A stretch of DNA of 64,000 nt, taken from positions 14,607,001 through 14,671,000 of the forward strand of contig NC_092580.1 of NCBI RefSeq assembly GCF_037975245.1. The letters are read 5' to 3'. A program made the translations under genes and the position numbers. The stretch's first letter is position 1, and every line of letters begins with the position of its first letter. Below, piece by piece: positions 1-10,976 of this stretch. This DNA comes from Apostichopus japonicus. Its lineage: Eukaryota > Echinodermata > Holothuroidea > Aspidochirotida > Stichopodidae. The notes beneath the pieces are model-generated. The model searched no databases and was not told the origin of the DNA. It worked only from the letters and a program-made list of their open reading frames with translations.

Positions 1-1484
1 TTTTCTCTGGTTTTTATTCCTTATTCTCACTTGGAAAGACTTTTTCTGGGATAAAGTTTGAAAATGATATCAATTGATGTGGACAAAATTAATAGGGTTC
101 TGTCATATCAGTACTATCTAGTTCCACAGAAATTGACACACTGTTGCTATGTGTTTTTGTAGCATGGGGCGACCATGAATTGAGTACAGTATATACAAAT
201 TCGTTTGCAATTATTGGAGAATTGATCGTTTGAAAAATACTCTCCAAGAAATGCAAATTGTTTCATGTTCTTTCATGAATTTGGGGAAAGTGTCATTCTT
301 TATTTTTACATTTTTTTTGCCTCATATCATTTCCCTTTCTTTTATTTCATTCATTTTCATACTTTTCTTGCAGTAACTTTTAAAAGGTTTATGACAACAC
401 AAGCACACAAAGTAGCTGATGAAGGCAAAACTTTAAAGTTGTTGTCTTCAGACTATTGCCAAGCTGCAGGTGGGGGTGGGGTGGGGGTGGGAGGGGCAAG
501 CCTGATCAAGCTCAGCTCCTGCTGGTTACCATAAAATAATAATAATAAAGTAGACTAGTATATGACAGAAGATAGAGAAGGAATGAAGAAGATAAGCAAA
601 TGAATTTTCAGACTCAAATTGTAAACAGAAATAGACAAAAGTAAAAGTATTGCCAGTCAGAGGAAGGTGAAGCTGAATTCACTGGCAGGCTGTCCCAGCC
701 CGGGCAATACCACTCTCCCAAGGGTACCTAGCAATAAATTAAAGAAGAAAACCTCTTCCCGGTGGCTGGACTGATTCCCGAAAGTGAACTTTGCTTATAG
801 AGTTTGACTAACAAGCCCTCTGAAATTAAATCTTAAAAATATAGACTTTCAGTGTTCATTTGATGCCAACTTTGTTTTAGTTGCATGCATATAAATTCTT
901 TGGTGCTATGTCCACTTTCATGCAGAGTTGCCCATATGCAACTTAACCTTAATAGGAAGTAACAAGTACAGTAGCCTTCATTGGATTTCCAAATCTAGGA
1001 ATTCCCCTTAAGTTTATGTGATATGGGAAAAAAAATCATTTTCTTGGTTCCTCTTTTGAAACTCTTTAATGGTTTCATTTAAGGTTTGTTTCAGTAAAAA
1101 ACAAGATTATATAGAATCAAATATCGTAATCACATTTGTAAGGTATGGGATGAATTCTGAAGATTTACTCATTTAAACTTAAGCAGAATGACTGATCAAA
1201 GATGTACTAAATAAATAACCAAAACTAGCAAGCAACCAAGTGTTGCCAAACTTTGGTCAATACTTTCCTGTTAAACAAAAGACAAATATTTTTTTCATGG
1301 AGAAGGTAACTCAAATAAATTCAATAAAATGTTGGTTTTGTAAAACACAAAGTTGTAAAACACCTAGAACATTTGTATAGTAAGTGCAAAGTATTTTTAA
1401 TCAAATATTTGTGATGGTAACAATTAGCTGTAATGTTATTTTACTGCGAGTTAAATCTTATATCTTTCCCCTTCATTTATGTAG
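1..1484. other. Upstream non-coding sequence (intron of FAM50 gene)
   Basis: No exon could be supported here. The first recognisable FAM50 exon starts at 1485 and needs one base from an earlier exon, so this stretch is most simply the preceding intron, with the N-terminal exons lying before the window. A G-rich run lies at about 471-495 and an AAT microsatellite at about 534-548. The 89-residue open frame at 265-534 is low-complexity, Phe-rich and runs into the poly-G tract, so I did not call it. Confidence 0.5.
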
Positions 1485-4400
1485 GTGTCAAAAAGAGGCG
1501 GATTGGTAAGAACCCAGATGTGGATACTAGTTTTCTGCCAGACAGAGATCGTGAGGTTGGTCATACGGGACGAAAGCTACTATTTATAACTAAGTGCACG
1601 ATCAAAGCGAACAATTTTTTGGTTACAGTTTGCATTGTACGAGAGTAAATTGTCATGTGCCTTATGATTCCTCACTGAAGGATCGTAAAAGCGTGTTTGA
1701 GGCCTTGGCTTCACCATGGTTTACATGAATGTTGTACTAACTTTACTGTGAAAATGGCCTTGTCATGTTCTTTGCTGCATTTCGATTTGGTAAAGGCCAA
1801 AGGTCATGGAAGGTCACTAGTGGCCATAATAAGAAAACATAGTAAACAAGCTAGCTCAACAGCTACAGAGTTGGTGAATCTCATAGTTGTTTGTAGGTAT
1901 GTAGATGCCCCTTTTTGAGTGCTAGCTGTGTGTAAAAGTTCACAACAAAGAAACGCAAAGCCTCTAGACTTTCTGGTCATTCTTCGTAAGACTTTTATAT
2001 TGTACAATGTACCAATTCTTCTACATTGGTCCGTGATCCATGCTCAAGATAAAATAATCTGTTTCTTATATTTCTTTGCTAGGAAGAGGAGAATAGACAG
2101 CGAGAACAATTAAGAAAAGAATGGATCGCAAAGCAAGAGACCTTGAAAGGTGTGTGCCACAAATTTGAAACAGGCTCAAAATTATTGTGAATGGTGAAGA
2201 AGAATTTGAGAGGGCACTACACTTTCACCACCCATTTTGTCTGTAGTTTCTAGCCCTTTAAACTCCCAGTAACCGTATTACTTCAGTAAAATGTCACTGG
2301 TCGTCTGGGTGGCTCAGACGTAGTCAAGGCTGGCTGGTATCATGTTTGGACTAGTAATACTCCCCCTATTAAGTAGTCCTGATGATAATGTAAAAGTTTG
2401 AAAATGTGAAAAATTATTTCTGCTAAAGGTTGTACTTTCATGCAGTTTAAAACGACAGATCGAACATTGGCTTAGTGTTTTCGGTGACAAAACCTCTCAA
2501 TACTTTCAGTTTTCCCCGAGGTTATCATTTTAAATACTGCTCTTCACTTGTTGAATCACTGTGCAATGCAGTGGCTATCTATTCTTACTCTTTTGTTCAG
2601 TTTAGAGTTTCACAAAATTATCTAAAAATCTGTTTTGGCAGTCCAAAATTACTTTAAACAGCATTTCAAGTTGATATATATTGTTCTAACAGTTTGACAA
2701 AACCTTCCGTGAACTGCTTTCTAAAACAAGTTATTAATTACAATTGATCCAACTAAGGCATCACCTGAATTTTGTCACCAAATGAAATTATTAAGTGAGA
2801 TAGCAGGGTTTCCAATTGATTCTGAAAAATGTTCATACCAGTATCAATCACATATCAATATGCTTGGAAATTTTCAAGGCCTTATGACTTTTCTATCATT
2901 TCTTTTTAAATGACCAGTCATTATGGTAAGTTATTGCTATGGGATATGTCAGTATTTCTATAGGATCAAACATAAATCCAGCTCAATGCCAAGACATGCT
3001 TTAATGAAAAATGAAAATTCCCCCTTTTTACATTTTTTTGGCAGCTCAGGAAATTGAGATCACATACAGTTACTGGGATGGATCAGGTCACAGAAGAAGT
3101 GTTAAGGTAACCAGCAGCAAAGAAAGGGATATGGATTCAGAAGTAGAAGGGAGGGGGAGGAAGGGGGAAGGGGGAGGAGTGGATTTTGAAATGGAGAGGT
3201 GTGCCTGTGAAGTCAGTGACGCCATTTCCCTATGTGGTGGGGTCGTTCTCCCAGAAAAAATTGAAAAGTTAACATTTGAGATGTGAATGGTGTGTTCTGA
3301 GACATATTTAGGTTATAAATTAGGTCGCAGATTAGAAAGGCAAGAAAGTGTCAATTAATACTTTACATCTTTCGTGTGAGCTTCCAATAAGGGGAATTTG
3401 TAAACACTCCCCCACCCCCCCCACCACCATTGATTTATACCTGGGGGATTGGTGTCAGTTGCAGACAAGTTAACCTCATACATGAACTATTTATTTAACT
3501 TCAATTACTTTTCAGATGAAGAAGGGAGACACAATGCAGAGATTTCTCATGAAATGTCTTGAGAGTCTACGAAGAGATTTCCATGAGCTAAAGTAAGTTA
3601 TTGATATCATTAACGAGCGCTACATTTACATGCTACATAGGTAATATAATTAGGTCATTTTTCAGTAAGAAATAAATGATAGAGATAGTGTAGACTGATT
3701 AGCTGTCAATGACTAAACTAAAATCAACATCTCTAGTTGTGTGTATTCCACAGAAAATTAAATACCGAACTTCATAGCAAATGCCAAGAGAACAAGACAT
3801 GAAATTTGTTTGGACACGAAATGTTCCTCTGGAGGATTTAATGGTTCATAAACTTAGCCAAGCAGGAACCTCCAAATGATTGGTACCTTATACATCCATT
3901 ATTGAAAATGAGGGGTGTCTAGTTAATTGTGAGAGCTTGGTGGTCAAGGCAGTGGACTTGTGATCCAAGGCTTGCGGGTTCGAGTCCTGGCCAGATCATT
4001 ACGTTGTGTCCTTCGGCAATCTCCATTGCCTCTCTTCACTCAGGTGTGTAAAGGGGGGCCTGTGAGATAAACTGTCACTTGGGCGCTGTTTATCTGCCGC
4101 CATGTGGAGGGATTGTCTCTATGTTTGACAGGTTATCGTTGACCAGCAGGGTCATATTGTGATGCGCCTTGAGCACTGTTATCGTTGGATATGTCTGTGC
4201 TTTGTAAATCCTAAATATTATTAGTATTATTAGTAATTTTTGTGATTCCTTCATGACATGATCAGTGCAACACAAAGTTGCAACCTGATTCAGAATGCAG
4301 CTTGTATTTTTGTTATATTATTTTGTGCAGAATAGGACTAGAATTAGCTTATTGGAAGATAACTGGACTCTACTAAAATGAAAAAAATCATCAGTTCTTA

Positions 4401-7093
4401 TTGTTCAGGTTTTCAACTTGATGGTATAACAAAACTAAAGGTATAGCAGTGTAGTTAATTCTATTCAGAACAAGGATATGAGTATTTTACATTTGTTTCG
4501 TTTTTAAAATGTGACTTTAAACACTTTGCTTTATTTTATTGACAGTTTATTTCACGTTTCTTTTACAGAGCTGTTACTGTTGAACAGATGATGTACATCA
4601 AGGAAGACCTTATCATTCCACATGTAAGTAATAAAGAATTTTTGGATCACTGAAAAATACCTTAAAAACTGTATTTGCAATGTTTGATAAAATATGGTAT
4701 TTGCAAAAGACAGTGTTGGTTTTAAACCACAGACCTTGGAGGGTTTGACTCAAACTTCATCAAACAAGATTGCTAGATGAAGATACATATTAACTAAGAG
4801 TAAAAATTGGAGTTTTTTTCTACCTCTCTTTCCTTTTAGCATTACAGTTTCTATGACTTCATCGTCACTAAAGCCAGAGGCAAGAGTGGTGAGTATGACA
4901 GTTTTTGTTTTTATTTTGATATTTCTCAAAATTAGGAAAATTATTTTCCTACAGACTCTGGATTACTTTTCAAACATCTATGAATATTCAATGAGTAAGT
5001 TAATTAGTAGTGCCCTTAATATGAAATATGAGATATCAGGGATGGTTACCTATGACCTCACTCCTTCCCACCCCCCCCCCCGCTCCTCCACCCCCATTTC
5101 TTGAATGCCATGATTTTAGCACAGTGCCCAACCTATATGTGTCATTGATAAATTTGATGCCCTCACATATCTCCCAGTATATACTTAAGAGGGTTAAATT
5201 GTCAAAAAAAAGTGGAAAAGGGGGGATCTTGAAATATATGATCAGTAATCTTTGTGTGTTCAAATTTAACCAAACCTGATTCCGTTTTAATGTCTGTGAT
5301 CCTTTCCTCAAGTTTAAGGTAACAACTTCTTTGTCATTTGCTCATTAAGAAAGGAAAAATGGTTTCATTGTTAATATATATATATTATTTTGCCTCTTTC
5401 AGGTCCTTTGTTTAACTTTGATGTTCACGATGACATTAGGTTAGTCCAAGATGCCACCAAAGAGAAAGATGAGGTGAGATTTTAAACACAAATATTGAAC
5501 ATCTTGTTAAAAAGTATTTAAAAACACTGGTGACATAGTTTTTGAATAAGATGTGAAAGGTCTTGTTAAGTTTGGACGAAGGGTCCATGTTGCATAGTTT
5601 TGTATGAGGAATTAATGCTTGGAATCAATTTCTCTTAATGAAATGCCTTGTTGCCGATCCGCTTGGCATTCCAATTGTCACTGTGGTAACTATTTATCTT
5701 GCTGTAACCTTATAATTCACAAAGTAGGTTAGCACGGATATTTCCTTCAATTTCTTGTGTATCACTGTGCACTTTGCTCAGTTCAAAGCCATTTGCAGAC
5801 TAATCTGTTGTCATTTATTTGCCTGTCAATTTACCAAGACAAGTTCATTGGGGAAAGTGCTTTTCATTTGATAAGCCATTGAAGGCGCATACGTCAAGTA
5901 CTGTTTTTCTACATATGGTTCCGCTTAACATATCTTTTTTTTACCCTCTTCTGTGATAGTCTCATGCGGGTAAAGTGGTCCTGAGGAATTGGTATGAGAG
6001 AAATAAACATATTTTCCCGGCAAGTCGATGGGAACCATACGACCCAGAGAAGAAATGGGATAAATATACAGTAAGTTAGAAGTTTTTGCATTGCTTTATC
6101 AATCGATCTAACCAGCAGGTATGCCTTTGACCTAAATCAAATTTAGGTCATGAATTAATTTTGAGGGAGTTGAAATCTCCCTCAAAATATTTGCTATAAT
6201 GTCATCATACTGGGACCTGAATGAGTTTTGATTAGAGTAAACCTTAGAATGTGATTCAGTCCCACCTTACCAGCTTCTCGGCCTTTTGGCTAAGATCATG
6301 TGTAGTATCTGTTCCCTTCGGGAATGGTGATGCACACCTGACGATGATCACACAGTCACAGTCCCGATGCAAGGGGACTGGGGCTGAGAGCGGATCAGTC
6401 GTTTGGTAGTTTGGTTTTCGTGCCCAGGTTCTTTCCTGGGTGACTTTTTCTTAAAAAGTACCTTACCAGCCAGTCAACCACCTGGTTCAGAAAAAAGTAG
6501 ATTATGAATTTTGTATATTGCCTACTGTACTATTGATTGGATGTTTTAACAGATGGATGCTTCATATGTAGACATTTCTGGTATATTAGTTTTCCCATGT
6601 ATTTTAATATTTTTTAGTGATGGTAGAAGGTCAATCACATAAATCCTATATCTGTTAGCATTGCAGCCTGTAGGTTGAGTACAATATTACACTGAGCTCA
6701 ATAGCTGTAATGTAGGTAACCTTTAATAGTCAAGTCACACAAAGTATGAGTCATCACGTTGTGCAATTTTTAAATACAGTATGACTGTATACTGATAATG
6801 ACTGTTGTCTAGTCATGTTTCAAGATGTTCTGGAAGTCAATGAACATTATGTTGGGGGGGGGGGGGGGGGGGTGGAGTTATCAGACTTTGAAGCTCTCAT
6901 AACAGTATTCATGAGTTGGGCTCTTTATGAGTTTTGGCATAGAAGTCAGCTCAGTCAAAGAGGTTTCATTACACTACCCAACTTTGGGACAAAGCTTTCA
7001 CAAAGGTTACCTTCTCAGTTTTATGATACTTTATTATATTTGTACTTATATTTTATTTCCCATAATTCTTTGTTCTTCTTACAGATCAAGTGA
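1485..7093 (+). CDS. FAM50A: FAM50/XAP5 family protein, 3' part (9 exons)
   Basis: Nine exons: 1485-1555, 2083-2149, 3045-3106, 3516-3592, 4569-4623, 4840-4888, 5403-5473, 5960-6070 and 7085-7093. All have GT-AG borders and the phases agree at every junction, giving about 190 codons. The product matches the conserved XAP5 domain: [15 protein letters not shown], then [42 protein letters not shown], and the terminal block [20 protein letters not shown] followed by TIK and a stop. The last exon carries only ATC AAG TGA, and vertebrate FAM50A ends in nearly the same way. FAM50A is a nuclear spliceosome-associated protein of about 340 residues, so roughly the first 150 residues are outside the window. 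A U2-derived SINE sits in the last intron. FAM50A and FAM50B are mammalian paralogues, so the symbol means the family only. Confidence 0.95.
3929..4225 (+). repeat. tRNA-derived SINE in FAM50 intron 4
   Basis: The head has a tRNA-like internal promoter: an A-box-like TGGTCAAGGCAGTGG at about 3941 and a B box GGGTTCGAGTCC at about 3977. It is followed by a roughly 200-bp unrelated body and a simple ATT-rich tail ending near 4230. The body includes GCGCCTTGAGCAC near the 3' end, a motif common in invertebrate SINEs as I recall. The unit lies within the intron between exons 3516-3592 and 4569-4623. The tRNA fold is not intact, so this is not a functional tRNA gene. Confidence 0.7.
6275..6459 (+). 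mobile_element. U2 snRNA-headed SINE, copy 1
   Basis: Bases from about 6272 to 6315 match the 5' end of U2 snRNA almost base for base, including CTTCTCGGCCTTTTGGCTAA. The match then stops and an unrelated body of about 135 bp follows (CACACCTGACGATGATCACA at 6333 and onwards), ending near CTTAAAAAGT. An 11-bp direct repeat ACCTTACCAGC lies at 6264-6274 and 6460-6470. This is the target-site duplication expected from LINE-mediated retrotransposition. The body recurs in copies at 37353-37610 and 45981-46074. It sits in the last FAM50 intron on the sense strand. Confidence 0.85.
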
Positions 7094-7255
7094 TGCAGAA
7101 CTGGGACATTGAAGTCTCTCCTATTTGTTATCAGGAATTTGAACCAAAAACTTAGAACACATTAAATGAATGACTGCATCAACATTTATCGGCCATCTTT
7201 CCTAGTCATCTTCTCTAGTCATATTTCAAAATGTTCTGGTAGTCAATGGACATTA
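6806..7255 (+). repeat. Short direct repeat pair flanking the last FAM50 exon
   Basis: About 45 bp around 6806-6850 (CTAGTCATGTTTCAAGATGT and onwards) recurs with a few changes at about 7210-7255, some 404 bp downstream. Each copy is followed, near or at some distance, by a poly-G run (6854-6872, 19 G; 7433-7445, 13 G). The repeats bracket the nine-base coding terminal exon 7085-7093. They look like a local duplication. I see no coding content in them. Confidence 0.55.
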
Positions 7256-10200
7256 CGGTCAGTGGACAGAAACATATTGAAAGTTTAAGAATGACTGATG
7301 CAGGCCTTGAAGGGAAAACTTGGAAAGGACTAAATGTACATGTGGCCATTAATGAGAACAGAAACTCATGCAGGACTCAAACATTCAGCATAGCTGGTTA
7401 TATTAACAACTTTTTACCCGATGCCAACACAAGGGGGGGGGGGGGTGGAGGGGTATTATAGAAGAATAATTACGAATAATTATTGATGTATTATTGTTCA
7501 ATATCCAGGCAGTGGTGGTGATAGTTAAAGCTTTGCAAGATAACTCACTTCTTCCTTGTTTTTCCTGCTAATATTTGATGTACAAATGTTCTTATTTTTT
7601 TGGCAAGACTCCTTACATATTTATAGTATATTCAATTTTTGAATATTGATAAGGCCAACGGCTCTAAACAGAAGTTTAAATACTTTTGATGGTTTATCTT
7701 GGTTAAGAGTAACATTTTGGAATGATTTTTGATTTACAAAGTAAGTGGGTAAATATTTTAAATATCCAAGATATGAACCAAGTGCAGGGATTATGGTTGA
7801 TGGATTAATTGGGCTTCTGTTTTAACAAATTTTGAGTAAAAGTGTTTGTAAACATTAATATTTTTGACAATAGAGCTTCAATCAAATCAGTGAGAAATAA
7901 CAGTTGAACTTTTCTGTTTAGTTTCCTTTTCATGTCTCTGTAAAAACCCTACAATTCAAACTCTTTGCTTAATACACTCACATAAATAAAATTCTATGCA
8001 ACTTTATGATTACATAAAACTGTTTCAATAACAATTAAGATGAAGCAGAATTAATTTCAATCTTTCCAAAACTGGTTTGGTTATTGAAAACACTGACGGT
8101 CAAAATTGTCTATTAAGTAGCTTTCTTTTGTTCACAGTGCTAAAATGGTACGTTAACTTCTGTCATTTAATTACAATACAACTTATATAATCATCCATAA
8201 GCATTTGCAGACTTGTTCAGCAATTAAAAGCAGTTGATTTTATTGATTTTTGGTACCATTTTAATCACTACTACATAGATATGTTAATATCATCTTACTA
8301 TCTCATGTGACTTTCCCTCTGAAAAGTTACAAGACCTATCTCTATGCTAACCTAGTCCATCTGGGTTTAATAATAATTGATCTGTCTGTGCTGTGTCATC
8401 AATGCAGGTTTACGTCAAATTAGACATCATACAACAGGCCTTGAAATTCAGGATTATTTACTTACTTACTGTCAATGGATTCATGTTTGCTTTCTGCAAA
8501 CAGAAATTAAGAGATGATGTCCCTTTTCTACTGGTAGACATTAACAAAATGATAAGTCTGGTTAGAATCGTCAGTCAGTAAATCACGCCAGTTCCAAGAC
8601 ACAAGGCCCTGCACTACTGTTGAATATCAGCAAATATTATTCAACTGCTGTCATAAGCATGTAGAATAACTGATGTGTGTTTTAATTCAGGAACATGACA
8701 GTGGGAACTTAATTCAAACCAGCAGCTTTTTTTAATAAGCACTTAAATTTTTTTAGCAATTGGCTAAAATTGTGAAATGTTAACCTTCTGTGAGACAAAA
8801 CCAGTCTTCTTATCATAAATAGTCATATCTTCTTCAGTGCAACATTAGATCTGAATATTTAATAACAACGGAATCATGGAATGAAAAGGAGCCAGGGAAA
8901 TTAAAAATTTGGTTACAAAAGGCAGAACTCTTTGTCCTTCTACTTGAGCTGTCCAGCTCTTTGTTTGAAGGTGATCCCCATTATCCATTTCAATGCTGGG
9001 GGTACTGGTTACAAGCCAAAGTGTCTTGCATACAGTGTTAAATTATACACACATCTGTATCATTTGACACAACAGCATGTGGCAGTATGGATTTCTGGAG
9101 AAATTGGGCTTTTGTTTTACTGCAACAAAGATTTTCAAAATAGGGCATATTTGTAAAAGTTTACAAATTTCTACTTTTACTGGTCCGCATTTTCTGATCG
9201 ACTGTTTCATCACTCTGAAATTACTCAACGAAGTCATCTTCTTCTACAATATATAAAGTGTATGTAATAGGAAACACACTGGTATTCAACGGACGGACCA
9301 GACGTCTCCAAGAATGGAAGTGAGGGGTGAGTAGAAACTGGCAAACGGCTCTCCATAAGTTTAAGACTGAGATCTATCTCCAAGATTCCTCATCTTTCTT
9401 CATGTTCTTGCTTCTGGTTAGACTGGTTCAGTCTACAAACAGCTTCCACTCAGTCTATCACAAGTATGGTCTGTCTGATTTTGGCCACAGTCTATGGGAC
9501 ATCCGTCGTCTTATTCCACTGTTGTTCGAGAAATGGAAAAATGAAAGACGAAAAGACATCAACTTTAGAAACAAAAAGGTTAAATGTCAAAGATTTTGTT
9601 TTGCAGGATGAGTGTCGGAATAATTAAGAGTCACACAACTTTGACCACCAACTTGACCAGCAATATTAAAGCTATACAGTGCGGTGACCATTCTTCTAGA
9701 AATATGGGGACACTATATTCATGTTGCACACACCCTGACCCCCATGTCCACATCATGGGTTTGTACCTACAATGTGTATTGAAAGGGAGGGATGCTATTT
9801 GTCTCAGTGTTGTGGTGGTTCTCAGTGTAAAGGATGATGGTTAAATACACAAGTTTTACAGCACCTCATAAGAAACAAGTATATTGTCCATAGATACAAT
9901 CCAAATCCAATGCCAAAACACTTTGCGGTAGCTGGAAATCCATGACAACATTCATGTGGATTACAGGCTATGAAACTATTCCATTAAACTATTCCTGGTT
10001 GCCTTTTATTTGTGTGGGCTGAATGAACTTTACATTTGTAGTTGTAAGCATTCACAGCTTAGGTCAAGCTGTCTCTATGAACCGGAGGCCAAACAGGTAT
10101 ACTTGAAACTATTTTTGAATCATGGCCTTTTTACAAATTCGAAAAGATATCCCTCTCAGGCCAGTATATACAATCCTAGGATATTTCTGGGGACACTTTT

Positions 10201-10976
10201 AAGCCAGGGACGGTACATGGAATCTGGGGACAGTGTACGAAATCTGGGGAATGTCTCTGGAAATCGGGGACATCAAGTCACCTTAAACTATACTTGAGAG
10301 AAATGCTCACTAATAAGTGATCTTCAGTAAAGGTTCCAGAATTGATGTAAACTCCCAGTTTTTGCTCCAAATTCACTTCAAAACAGGTGATATAGAGTTG
10401 CTAAGCAACCAATACAACATGCCCGGAACAACAACATCACCACAACTAATTGTAGAGCTAATGTCCTTCATGTTCCCTATGTTTACCCTGATACATGCTT
10501 CTTGACTGAACACATTGTTGCTAGTACATAATAAGAGTCAATAATATGCTATAATGCAACACCACACAAAGCAAAACGATAGTTAAAGTACCACTGTAAC
10601 ATTCCTTCCAGACACCTAAGATGGTTTTCTGCTGCAAACAGCATCGCTGCTGGGGTTGTAATTTCCTTGGCAAATTCTAAAGTAATAAGCATTATTTTGG
10701 TTTAAGGAGGAGGGAGGTGGGGGGAGTGGGTTTTCCTTTGCTGAGCAGAACTTGGAGATGCCAAGTAGTACCAAGGTATTCTGGAGCATTACAATGATAT
10801 GAGGAAACAGTCTCAATAATCATTGATATAAAATCCTGCCTTTTGTCAACAAGGTAAAATGATTTGAACCTGAGGAACAATTTTGTGTATTCCATTTTGT
10901 AATTTGCTATGGACTTTGACACTCTTTGAATTTATTCTGAAGGAAAACTAACAAGACAGTCTGCTGTATTGTACAC
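7094..10976. other. Non-coding interval between the FAM50 and MRPL42 3' ends
   Basis: It holds the FAM50 3' UTR; an AATAAA at 7985-7990 is one possible polyadenylation signal. Any MRPL42 3' UTR lies on the other strand. Both genes end here (tail to tail). Open frames of 60-95 codons in this stretch lack family resemblance, splice logic or codon bias. A degenerate repeat of an AATCTGGGGAC-like unit lies at about 10165-10275. Confidence 0.6.

Noticed and set aside
3941-3995. tRNA gene
   Set aside because: A- and B-box-like words exist but the arms do not pair into a cloverleaf, and a SINE body follows. The same holds for 57714-57780, 58700-58790, 59380-59440 and 62010-62085.
6272-6460. Functional U2 snRNA gene
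   Set aside because: Similarity ends after about 45 bases; the branch-binding context, Sm site and 3' stem loops are absent, and a target duplication plus other copies show it is a SINE.
10627-10690. Extra 3' exon of MRPL42 on the minus strand (acceptor near 10690, stop near 10629)
   Set aside because: The phase works, but the residues do not resemble the conserved MRPL42 C-terminus, and WYPM followed by a stop is already available.
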